From positions 1 to 16,449 of the forward strand of contig JAGGSE010000073.1 of NCBI GenBank assembly GCA_021159225.1: a stretch of DNA of 16,449 bases, given 5' to 3'. The notes under the pieces were generated by a model that saw nothing but the letters and a program-made list of their open reading frames with translations, made no database searches and was not told where the DNA came from. Below, piece after piece: positions 6,936-13,759 of this stretch. Numbering within the stretch: position 1 is the first letter of the stretch; each line of letters begins with the position of its first letter. The DNA comes from a bacterium. Its GTDB lineage: Bacteria; Patescibacteriota; Minisyncoccia; Minisyncoccales; JAGGSE01. The translations under genes and the position numbers were made by a program.

Positions 6936-6976
6936 CAAATCTCAAATGTCAAATCTCAAATCCAAATCTCAAATCT
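6936..6976. repeat. CAAATCT tandem heptamer array
   Basis: Six consecutive units follow the CAAATCT pattern (36-42 exact, 43-49 CAAATGT, 50-56 exact, 57-62 shortened, 63-69 exact, 70-76 exact, all plus 6900). The same word occurs singly at 70-76 in the left flank. The array is direct, without spacers, so it is not a CRISPR. Chance translation of it gives serine/lysine-rich frames that should not be annotated as genes. Confidence 0.7.
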
Positions 6977-7153
6977 TAAGAATTACAAACTGCAATTTAA
7001 AATTATACTCTAAATCCTAAATTCGAAATTTTAAACAAAATTCATTTTACATTTTGATTTTTGATTTGGTTTTGAATTTCGGTCATTGTTTCGAATCTTG
7101 AATTTCGGATTTAATAAGCTTCGCGCTTTAAGTTGTACTTTTGCCTTTTGCGC

Positions 7154-7200
7154 TTTGATCTTTTGTCCATTGCTTAACCAGGTAAAGCAACGCTATCAAA
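7154..7200. repeat. Nested inverted repeats upstream of the mevalonate kinase gene
   Basis: The outer arms TTTGAT (7154-7159) and ATCAAA (7195-7200) enclose inner arms TTGCTT (7170-7175) and AAGCAA (7185-7190) with a 9-nt loop. In RNA this would give a two-part stem with an asymmetric internal loop. It lies about 190 nt upstream of the plus-strand gene, so it could be an operator or leader structure. It may also be one more relic of the local repeats. Confidence 0.35.
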
Positions 7201-7386
7201 AACTTGAGAATTTGGGGAGGAAGGGAGTGCGCTCTGTTTGTTTTTGTTCTAATTTTTGATAAAATTAAAAAATTAAACCGAGATTTTATATTGGCTTTTG
7301 GTAGCAATTTAGATCTGATTCCAGAAAGGGGGTAGATAAATAGAACAAGACTTTTGCATTTTTTGTGGAATATGCTCTATAACTCT

Positions 7387-8400
7387 ATGGTTGAATCTTC
7401 GGCGCCGGGGAAAATACATCTGATTGGAGAGCATTCGGTTTGTTACGGTTATCCAGCAATTGTCTCGGCTATTGAGAAAAGAACAAGGGTAAAAATTAAG
7501 AAAGCAAAAAGAATAAAAATTAAAAATAAGCCCTTGGGAGAAGAAGGGGAGTTTGAGATTAATCAGGTATTAGAAACAGCAAAAAGATGCCGAGGTTTGT
7601 GGCAGGAAGGGAATAAAAAAGGCGATTTCTCAAAACTCTTCAGGTTTTTGAAATCAAATCCCTTAAACCTCAGCAAGGCAGCGATAGGGCTGATATTAGA
7701 AAAAGCGAAAACAAAAAAGCCTTTTTCTTTGGAAATAGAAAGCGATTTTCCTGTTGGAATGGGACTGGGCTCATCTGCTTCTCTTTCGGTTTCTCTTTCC
7801 AAGGCAGTTTCTGAGTTTCTCTCAATTCACCTTTCAAAAAAAGAAATCAATCAAATGGCTTTTGAGATAGAGAAAATCAACCACGGAAAGCCAAGTGGTG
7901 GGGACAATTTTATCTCTACCTTCGGCGGGACTGTCTGGTTTGAAAAAGGAAAATGGACCCATATTAATCTACCTCCGTTTCTAAAAGAGATTGTCCTTGT
8001 TTTACTCCCTCGAAAAAAAGGAATGACAACAGCCAAACTTGTCCAAATGGTCAGAAATCTGCCCAGCAAACTAAGGGAAGAAAAAATCAGGGATATCGCC
8101 CTGGCAACATATAAAATGCGGGAGGGATTCAAAAAAGAAAGTTCAAAAATAATCAAGGACTCAATCAATACTGCCCAGGAATCCCTCAGGGATCTGGGGG
8201 TTTCTACCCCAAAAATAGAGAAAATTGTAAGGGCAGTAAGGAATATAGGGGGCGCGGCGAAACTTTCAGGAGGTGGAGGCGGAGGGGCAATTATTTGCTT
8301 CCATCAAGACAAGGAAGAATTAACCAAATTATTAAAAAAACTAAACCTTGATTTTTTTAATGTAGAATTAGGAGCAAAGGGGGTGAAAAATTATGCCTAA
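7387..8400 (+). CDS. mvk: Mevalonate kinase
   Basis: This GHMP-superfamily kinase phosphorylates mevalonate to 5-phosphomevalonate with ATP. From the ATG at 7387 it has 337 residues, the normal size. Motif 1 is SAPGKIHLIGEHSVCYG (5-21), the ATP loop is PVGMGLGSSAS (122-132), and HGKPSGGDN (166-174) carries the catalytic-type aspartate Asp173. The C-terminal glycine-rich motif KLSGGGGGGA spans 292-301. Earlier in-frame starts (TTG 7354, ATG 7372) add residues unlike the family and are not preferred. No clear ribosome-binding site precedes any of them, although AAAGGGGG lies further upstream at 7325-7332. The stop overlaps the phosphomevalonate kinase start by 8 nt. Confidence 0.93.
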   Translation: MVESSAPGKIHLIGEHSVCYGYPAIVSAIEKRTRVKIKKAKRIKIKNKPLGEEGEFEINQVLETAKRCRGLWQEGNKKGDFSKLFRFLKSNPLNLSKAAIGLILEKAKTKKPFSLEIESDFPVGMGLGSSASLSVSLSKAVSEFLSIHLSKKEINQMAFEIEKINHGKPSGGDNFISTFGGTVWFEKGKWTHINLPPFLKEIVLVLLPRKKGMTTAKLVQMVRNLPSKLREEKIRDIALATYKMREGFKKESSKIIKDSINTAQESLRDLGVSTPKIEKIVRAVRNIGGAAKLSGGGGGGAIICFHQDKEELTKLLKKLNLDFFNVELGAKGVKNYA

Positions 8401-9487
8401 ATCGTTAATCGTTTCAGCCCCGGGAAAATTATTTATCTCCGGCGAATGGGCGGTATTGGAGCCTAAAAACCCAGCGATTGTTGTGGCTGTTAAAAAAATA
8501 ATTTTCGCAAAAATTACCGATTCTCAAGACAAAAAAATCCATCTTTCCCTAAAGAACTATAATCTAAAAAACCTAAAGGCAGAGTTCCAAAAGGGCCACC
8601 TGCGCTTTTTGAGGAAACTAAAGCCAGAAGAAAAAAAATTGCTTATCTTCGCCAAAAAGGCAATTGAGGTTGGTTTGGGGTATTTAGGAAAATGGAAGCC
8701 CTTCAAACTAGAACTTTGGGCTAGGAACAAAGAAAAAATTGGCTTTGGCTTTTCAGCGGCTTCAAGCGTGGCTATTATTGGTGCCTTGCTTAAATTCAAC
8801 AGAGAAAAATTAGAAAAAGAGAAAATCTTCAAATTGGCTTCTCTTTCTCATTTTTTAGCCCAAGAGAAACTTGGCTCTGGAGTAGATATTATTGCCTCGG
8901 TCTATGGAGGATGTCTTGCCTGCGATGGGGTTAACGTCAACTGGTTAAAAAAACAAGTTAAAAAAGAGAAAAATCTAAGAAAAATTGTTGAAATGTCCTG
9001 GCCCAATTTTTATGTTGAAAAACTAAATCTGCCCAAGGAACTTAAACTCTTGGTTGGCTGGACAGGCAGGCCTTCTTCTACTCCAGAACTGATAAAAAAA
9101 ATAAAAAGGTGGCAAAAAAAAGCGCCAAAAACTTATAAAAGAATTATTTCATGTATTAGCAGAACAACGAAAAAAATGATTTTGTCCTTCAGAAAAAAAA
9201 ACAAAAAACAGATACTAAACCTAATCAAAGAAAATGAAAAATATCTAAAAGAACTCGGTGAGGAATCGGGAACAGAGATCGTAACAAAAAAACTAAAAGT
9301 CCTTTCGGAAATTGCAGAAAGATTCGGAGGGGCAGGCAAGATAGCCGGGGCAGGCGGGGGCGACTGCGGTATCTGTTTTGTTTCTTCCCAAAAGAGCGCT
9401 GATAAAATTAAGAAGGAATGGGGAAAAAATGGAATTATCGCCCTAAAAATCAAGATTGACCAGTCCGGGGTTGGTTTGTCTTCTTGA
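8393..9487 (+). CDS. mvaK2: Phosphomevalonate kinase (GHMP family)
   Basis: This kinase phosphorylates 5-phosphomevalonate to the diphosphate, the step specific to the classical (eukaryote and Gram-positive type) mevalonate route. It has 364 residues. GHMP motifs are SAPGKLFISGEWAVLEP (8-24), GFGFSAASSVA (117-127) and KIAGAGGGDCGICF (316-329). GSGVDIIASVYGG (161-173) and VGWTGRPSSTPELI (221-234) are typical of phosphomevalonate kinases rather than mevalonate kinase or diphosphomevalonate decarboxylase. GGGGGTG lies about 9 nt before the ATG and is the best ribosome-binding site in the window. The last 12 residues are encoded by DNA that also encodes the end of HMG-CoA reductase on the other strand. 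Confidence 0.9.
   Translation: MPKSLIVSAPGKLFISGEWAVLEPKNPAIVVAVKKIIFAKITDSQDKKIHLSLKNYNLKNLKAEFQKGHLRFLRKLKPEEKKLLIFAKKAIEVGLGYLGKWKPFKLELWARNKEKIGFGFSAASSVAIIGALLKFNREKLEKEKIFKLASLSHFLAQEKLGSGVDIIASVYGGCLACDGVNVNWLKKQVKKEKNLRKIVEMSWPNFYVEKLNLPKELKLLVGWTGRPSSTPELIKKIKRWQKKAPKTYKRIISCISRTTKKMILSFRKKNKKQILNLIKENEKYLKELGEESGTEIVTKKLKVLSEIAERFGGAGKIAGAGGGDCGICFVSSQKSADKIKKEWGKNGIIALKIKIDQSGVGLSS
9450..9487. other. 38-bp convergent coding overlap
   Basis: Both strands are coding here. On the plus strand it is the last 12 codons and stop of phosphomevalonate kinase (ending DQSGVGLSS). On the minus strand it is the last 12 codons and stop of HMG-CoA reductase (ending NQPRTGQS). Both stops are TGA. 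There is no room for a terminator between the two transcription units, so their mRNAs should overlap antisense at the 3' ends. Confidence 0.9.
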
Positions 9488-10607
9488 CAAACTCCTTATG
9501 GATTTTCATATGACCCCTTTGAATTCCCTCTGTTGCCAAAACTGAAAGAGCGGCAAGGTTGTTTGCCAAACCAACTGCCCCGGCTACAATACCCAATTCC
9601 TGGGCATCTTTGACTCCTAAAATTTTTAGGGCTAGTTTCGCCTTTTTGGTTGAGGTTGCTCCACCCACTGTAGCAATAGGCAGAGGAGTTCTAATCTGCC
9701 CCCTAAGATGTTCCTTTTCTCTTTTCCAGTGGGTTATCGGCTGATATCTGCCTCTTCTGGCAGCAAAACTATGAACCGCCGCCTCAATTGCTCGGGTATC
9801 ATTGCCCGTGGCTAGGGCAACCGCATCTATCCCATTCATCACTCCCTTATTATGGGTAACTGCCCGGTATATGTCTAGTTCAGCCAATTTCTGGGCAGAA
9901 AGAATTCCTTGGGCAACCTCTTCCCCAGAAAAACCATTAAGTTCTAACGAGTCAATGGAGACCCTTGCCCAAACAGAAACAACCCTTTTTGGAGCAAAAT
10001 TAGAAATGATTCTCAATCCAACCTTAGCATGAGTATATTTAGTTAAAAGGGGAGAGATTTTTTCTATCATTGTATTAATAATATTTGCTCCCATTGCGTC
10101 TTTTGTATCAACAAACAGATATAAAACCAGAAATCTGCCCCGTTTTTTAACCGCTATATCCTTTGCCCCTCCTCCTATTCTTAAAAGAAACCTATTGGTC
10201 TGATTGGCAGCATTAAGGATTTCTTTCCTATTCTCTAAAATTTTCTTCTTACCCTCTCTAAAATCTTTGACCCCTAAAATCTGAATCTGGCCAATCATTT
10301 GATTGTCTAAATACCTACCCCTAAAACCACCGCCTTCTTTGATAAGTTTTGCTCCTCTTGAGGCAGCAGCCACCACCGAGGGTTCTTCTGTTTCCATAGG
10401 CACCAGATATTCCTTGCCCTCAACAAAGAAATTAGTAGCAATCTTGAATGGACCGATATTGTTTTCTATATCAAAAAAATCAGGCAGTTCTTGGTATCTT
10501 TTGAGAATCTCAAGGTCCTCTCTGTTCAGTCCGGAAAACTTTTTAATAAATTCTATCTTCTTTTTTAAGGATAGTTTGTAAAAATGAGAATCATCTGGTT
10601 TTTTCAT
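9450..10607 (-). CDS. mvaA: Hydroxymethylglutaryl-CoA reductase, class II
   Basis: This enzyme reduces HMG-CoA to mevalonate, supplying the substrate for the two kinases on the other strand. It has 385 residues without a membrane anchor. Class II motifs are IENNIGPF (47-54), VPMETEEPSVVAAAS (69-83, with the catalytic glutamate), DAMGANIINTM (170-180), NKGVMNGIDAVALATGND (253-270, with Lys254 and Asp270) and PIATVGGAT (310-318). RGHMKIH (364-370) holds the mobile catalytic histidine His366. The ATG at 10607 overlaps the prenyl diphosphate synthase stop by 4 nt (ATGA). It is the last gene of the terpenoid operon. Its final 12 codons, all after the catalytic histidine, overlap the tail of the phosphomevalonate kinase gene head-on. 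NADH or NADPH preference cannot be read here. Confidence 0.95.
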   Translation of the reverse strand: MKKPDDSHFYKLSLKKKIEFIKKFSGLNREDLEILKRYQELPDFFDIENNIGPFKIATNFFVEGKEYLVPMETEEPSVVAAASRGAKLIKEGGGFRGRYLDNQMIGQIQILGVKDFREGKKKILENRKEILNAANQTNRFLLRIGGGAKDIAVKKRGRFLVLYLFVDTKDAMGANIINTMIEKISPLLTKYTHAKVGLRIISNFAPKRVVSVWARVSIDSLELNGFSGEEVAQGILSAQKLAELDIYRAVTHNKGVMNGIDAVALATGNDTRAIEAAVHSFAARRGRYQPITHWKREKEHLRGQIRTPLPIATVGGATSTKKAKLALKILGVKDAQELGIVAGAVGLANNLAALSVLATEGIQRGHMKIHKEFVKKTNQPRTGQS

Positions 10608-11677
10608 ACCTCTCTTTTGCCCAGATAATAAACAAGTTGCCTGAGGTCTTCTTTGGCTTTTGAAGGAACAAGGATTTTATCCATTATCCTCCATCCTTGG
10701 TCTAAAAGGCGCTGGGCTGTCTTTCTTGCCTGCTCAACACCATCGTATTTTCTTATAATCTCTATTGCCCTTCTTATCTCCTCCTTCGTGTTAGGGTGTT
10801 TATCCAAAATAGCAAGCAGTTGCTTTCTTTCTTTTGGTTTCGCCTTTTTTAATGTCCGCAAAACAATAAGGGTTCTTTTCCCCTCTTTGATGTCATTGCC
10901 AAATTCCTTCCCAAACTTCTTTCTTTCTCTCTCTCTAAGGGTGATATCTAAAATATCATCCTGAATCTGGAAGGCAATCCCAATCTTCTCTGCCGCCTTC
11001 TCCAGTTTTTTAGATGTTGGTTCGCTAACTCCAGAAAAAATACAAGCCAGTCGGGCTGTCAGCCTTGCCAAACTACCGGTTTTAAAGGAAGCCATCCGCA
11101 GATATTCTTTCTCTTCTATTTTTCTCTTTCTCCCTTTATGCCAATAGATATCCATTCCCTGGCCCAAATGAACATTGGTCATCTCCTGAATGCAGGCCTG
11201 ATATGCCCTGGTTAGAACCGAGCAGGGAAATCGGTTCTTATTTTTCTCCAAAGTTAGAAATGGCAAGAAATAAAGGAGGTTGCCGGCGTTAATAGCGACG
11301 TCTACACCATACAATCGATGAAGACAGGGCGCAGACCTCCTAAACCTGCTGTTGTCTTCAAGGTCATCCACGATCAGGGACCCCTGATGGGTAAGTTCAA
11401 GAATAACGGCGATATCCTTGACCTTTTCCGCCTTGCCTCCAAGGGCTTTGGTTAGTAATAAGAAAAAAAACGGTCTCCACCTTTTTCCTCCCCTTTCCAA
11501 AAAATTCCAGAGGGGATCCAAAAAGCACTCCTGAGCGACCCTAAGGTTTGTCTGGCTAACACTTGACCTCCCGAAAGCAAAAGACAACCATTTCTTACTG
11601 GCTCTTTTAGGCAGGTACTTTCTTATAATTCTATCAATCTCAGGCCTAAAACGCTTTAGGTGTTTTTGGATTTCCAT
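10604..11677 (-). CDS. Polyprenyl diphosphate synthase (trans, IspA/GGPPS family)
   Basis: This synthase condenses IPP with allylic diphosphates to a trans-polyprenyl diphosphate. The first aspartate-rich motif is DDLED (104-108) and the second DDILD (240-244). Supporting features are GGKRWRP (63-69), FRRSAP (112-117), LGQGMDIYW (171-179), FKTGSL (198-203) and GKRTL (266-270). At 357 residues it is somewhat longer than typical farnesyl or geranylgeranyl synthases, mainly at the N-terminus. The residues four and five before the first motif are Ser100 and Gly99. Small residues there usually allow longer products, so C20 or more is likely, but this is inference. The ATG at 11677 lies 22 nt inside the preceding reductase gene. 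Together with the reductase and UbiA genes it points to a geranylgeranyl-type product. Confidence 0.92.
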   Translation of the reverse strand: MEIQKHLKRFRPEIDRIIRKYLPKRASKKWLSFAFGRSSVSQTNLRVAQECFLDPLWNFLERGGKRWRPFFFLLLTKALGGKAEKVKDIAVILELTHQGSLIVDDLEDNSRFRRSAPCLHRLYGVDVAINAGNLLYFLPFLTLEKNKNRFPCSVLTRAYQACIQEMTNVHLGQGMDIYWHKGRKRKIEEKEYLRMASFKTGSLARLTARLACIFSGVSEPTSKKLEKAAEKIGIAFQIQDDILDITLRERERKKFGKEFGNDIKEGKRTLIVLRTLKKAKPKERKQLLAILDKHPNTKEEIRRAIEIIRKYDGVEQARKTAQRLLDQGWRIMDKILVPSKAKEDLRQLVYYLGKREV

Positions 11678-12795
11678 TTCGCGTATATCAAAAGGAGTTT
11701 AAGGAATCCAAAAATATTTTTCCTTAAATGGGGCTTGGAGAGAAAAGCAAGAAGTGCCTGCGGATTTTTCAGATAAAAAATATCTCCATTTTTTTTCTCC
11801 AAAACCTGACCAAGTTCATTTAGGGTTTGATTGTCAAAAGAATAAAGGATTTTTTGTGCCTGAAACAGGTCTTCGGAAAAGAACGACTGAACCTGCTTCT
11901 GGTAAGAAGAAGGGTCTGAGTTAAGAATTGCCTCGGCTGCCAACCGACCAGAAAGCATTGCATTGCCTATGCCTCCCCCGGAAATGGCATCAACAAGCCC
12001 GGCTGCGTCTCCGACAAGAAAAGCATTGTCTTTAACCATTTTTATAGGTCCTTCAAGCCAGGGACCGACACTGCTTCTGTTTTCCAACAGGTGATAGGGC
12101 CCAAATTTTTTCTTTACCCTGTTTTCTAAAAAATCCCTTAAAAGTTTGTTTAGGTTCTCTTTCTTCTCAACACTACCCAAGCCAATGTTTGCCCTGTTCT
12201 TTGACTTTGGGAATATCCAGGCATAGCCAGTACCCAACCAATCTTTGTCAAGATAAATTAAAAGTTTTGAGGTATCAAGGTTATTGGTTAATTCTACCAG
12301 GTATTCAACAACAGGTAGGACCCTAATTTTTTGGCCAAAAACCTTCTCCCTGACTATTGAAAATGGACCATCTGCTCCAATAAGATATCTTGACCTAAAT
12401 ATCTTGCCTTGTCTTGTTTTTACCTCCCAAAGTCCCCCTCTCTTTTCTATATCAATCACCCTCTGTCCCAAGCGGATCTCCGCCTGAGACATCCTGGCAA
12501 GAAATTTTTCAAATCCCTTTCTGTCTATCACATAACTTTGCCCCGGAAAATATAGATTAATCTCCTTTCCATTGGGCAAAACAATCTGGGTTGTATCAAT
12601 GGTGGCAGATATCCATTCTGGTTCAGGAGAAATGTCCATTTCGTCCAAAAATCTCTTTGATAGCCCCTCGGCGCACTGAACAGGCAACCCAATTTCTTTC
12701 TTTTGGTCCAGAATAAGGGCGTCTTTTAGATATCTTCCAGCAGACAGTCCCCCGGGACCGGCTCCAACAATGATTGTATTAAACACCTTCTCCAT
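11656..12795 (-). CDS. Geranylgeranyl-reductase-family FAD-dependent oxidoreductase
   Basis: This flavoprotein is expected to saturate double bonds of geranylgeranyl chains on a lipid, quinone or diphosphate. From the ATG at 12795 it has 379 residues. The N-terminal FAD-binding loop is IIVGAGPGG (8-16), followed by CAEGLS (41-46) in the family's cysteine-containing segment, ADGPFSIVR (141-149) and YAWIFPK (191-197, the family's Y-x-W-x-F-P signature). GDAAGLVDAISGGGI (262-276) is the second FAD site. A start at 12834 would add 13 residues and overlap the upstream gene by 35 nt. I prefer 12795, since the fold begins right there, which leaves a 4-nt gap. Its setting between a prenyl diphosphate synthase and a cyclase-like gene supports a terpenoid substrate. 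The exact substrate is unknown. Confidence 0.87.
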   Translation of the reverse strand: MEKVFNTIIVGAGPGGLSAGRYLKDALILDQKKEIGLPVQCAEGLSKRFLDEMDISPEPEWISATIDTTQIVLPNGKEINLYFPGQSYVIDRKGFEKFLARMSQAEIRLGQRVIDIEKRGGLWEVKTRQGKIFRSRYLIGADGPFSIVREKVFGQKIRVLPVVEYLVELTNNLDTSKLLIYLDKDWLGTGYAWIFPKSKNRANIGLGSVEKKENLNKLLRDFLENRVKKKFGPYHLLENRSSVGPWLEGPIKMVKDNAFLVGDAAGLVDAISGGGIGNAMLSGRLAAEAILNSDPSSYQKQVQSFFSEDLFQAQKILYSFDNQTLNELGQVLEKKNGDIFYLKNPQALLAFLSKPHLRKNIFGFLKLLLIYAKWKSKNT

Positions 12796-12799
12796 AAAA

Positions 12800-13759
12800 T
12801 TATCTTTGCGAGAGGTAGTTCTTAAATGCCTCAATGCAAATCCCGGTGGTTATTTCCTCAGACCCATAATAACCATAGAAGGGGCTTAGAGCCAAAAACC
12901 ACCAGGGAATCCCCAAAAAGTAAACCTGCTTTTTAAATCCGCCGTTTCTCCTCTGCCGACTTAATAAATAACTTATACCATCTTCTGTTTCCTTTCCAAA
13001 ATAGTTAAGGTTAAAGAGGGTATTAAGACCAAGACCCGTTTCCATCTCGTTTCCAAAAGAACCATCCTTTTTCTGACAAGACAGGACCGAATTGATAATC
13101 CATTCTCTGTTTTTCTTGAAACATGCCACCCCCAACCTTACTGCCCGGGAAACAAAGTAAAAAAAAGCCAGTTTACTGGGATAATAATAGGAACTGGAGC
13201 GATTTTCGCTTATTAGTTTATTAATATAGGCGCAGGCCTCAGGCAATGGCTTTTCCAGATATGTTAACACATTGACATTAACAACACAATCAGCGTCTTT
13301 TGCCGCCAGTTTCCAAAATAGATTCTTCTTGTGCCTTTCGTCAAGAAGCCATGTTAAAAATAAACCCTCTTTGTTTCTGTTGTTGAGAACAAGGTCCTTA
13401 TTATCTTCAAATTGGACGCCGTACGACTCAAGAGCAGAAGAAATTACAGAAATATCGTCTAGGTCTGGAGGAATCCTTTTCTTGTTTCTTGAGGTCCAAA
13501 ACCTCCAAATCCCTCCCTTCTCTTTTTCAGACAACAAAAAGGCAATTGCCTTGTCAACCATCTTGCTTATCCTTTCGTCATTAAGTCCTTTTAGATTATG
13601 AAGTATCAGGCCAGTGCCAAAGGGACTGCTGTCATAATAGGCAGGCATCATTAAAAAATTCCAACTCGCAAGGGTCTTAAACTCTCCCCATGGCAATTGA
13701 GAATGGTAGAGAAAATCAATTGCCCTGTCCAGACAATGTTCAATCTTTTTAAGGTCCAT
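12800..13759 (-). CDS. Single-domain terpene-cyclase-like protein (squalene cyclase/prenyltransferase alpha-barrel) with DxDD
   Basis: This 319-residue protein shows alpha/alpha-barrel repeats of the squalene cyclase/prenyltransferase class. QW-like repeats are visible at GGIWRFW (82-88), LSCQKKDGSFG (226-236) and LSRQRRNGGF (266-275). PPDLDDISVISSAL (97-110) matches the class II cyclase acid motif DxDD (Asp99, Asp101, Asp102) together with the following helix. Bacterial class II cyclases usually carry two such domains and exceed 500 residues. This one has the size of a lone beta domain. In two-domain enzymes the gamma domain is inserted near the beta domain's N-terminus, so a DxDD near residue 100 is where a gamma-less version would place it. 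Neighbours (UbiA, reductase, prenyl synthase) make a cyclised prenyl product plausible. No signal peptide or clear membrane segment is seen. The start overlaps the UbiA gene by 11 nt. Function is inferred, not certain. Confidence 0.72.
   Translation of the reverse strand: MDLKKIEHCLDRAIDFLYHSQLPWGEFKTLASWNFLMMPAYYDSSPFGTGLILHNLKGLNDERISKMVDKAIAFLLSEKEKGGIWRFWTSRNKKRIPPDLDDISVISSALESYGVQFEDNKDLVLNNRNKEGLFLTWLLDERHKKNLFWKLAAKDADCVVNVNVLTYLEKPLPEACAYINKLISENRSSSYYYPSKLAFFYFVSRAVRLGVACFKKNREWIINSVLSCQKKDGSFGNEMETGLGLNTLFNLNYFGKETEDGISYLLSRQRRNGGFKKQVYFLGIPWWFLALSPFYGYYGSEEITTGICIEAFKNYLSQR

Larger units (their letters stand above)
6736..7353. other. Divergent intergenic region between lipid and mevalonate operons
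   Basis: The two operons diverge from this stretch of about 620 bp. From left to right it holds the leader and promoter of the lipid operon (6736-6870), a small hairpin CCCTG-N7-CAGGG (6909-6925), a CAAATCT tandem array (6936-6976), and AT-rich words in the opposite orientation. An 11-bp direct repeat TTGAATTTCGG follows (7072-7082 and 7098-7108), then a CGCTTTAAGTTGT segment shared with the left flank (7124-7136), and nested inverted repeats (7154-7200). A purine-rich GGGGAGGAAGGGAG lies at 7214-7227. I see no convincing gene, tRNA or riboswitch. No promoter for the plus-strand mevalonate genes stands out. Confidence 0.65.

Noticed and set aside
6936..6976. CRISPR-like repeat
   Set aside because: Units are 7 bp and directly adjacent with no spacers, and there are no cas genes.
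6817..7020. 67-codon plus-strand frame
   Set aside because: Its second half is a translation of the CAAATCT tandem array (serine/lysine repeats), and its start lies in the inverted repeat of the opposite promoter.
7214..7260. Short leader peptide (GTG at 7227, about 10 codons) after a purine-rich ribosome-binding-like stretch
   Set aside because: The frame has no telling codon bias toward a pathway amino acid and no attenuator hairpin follows. Such motifs occur by chance in purine-rich DNA.
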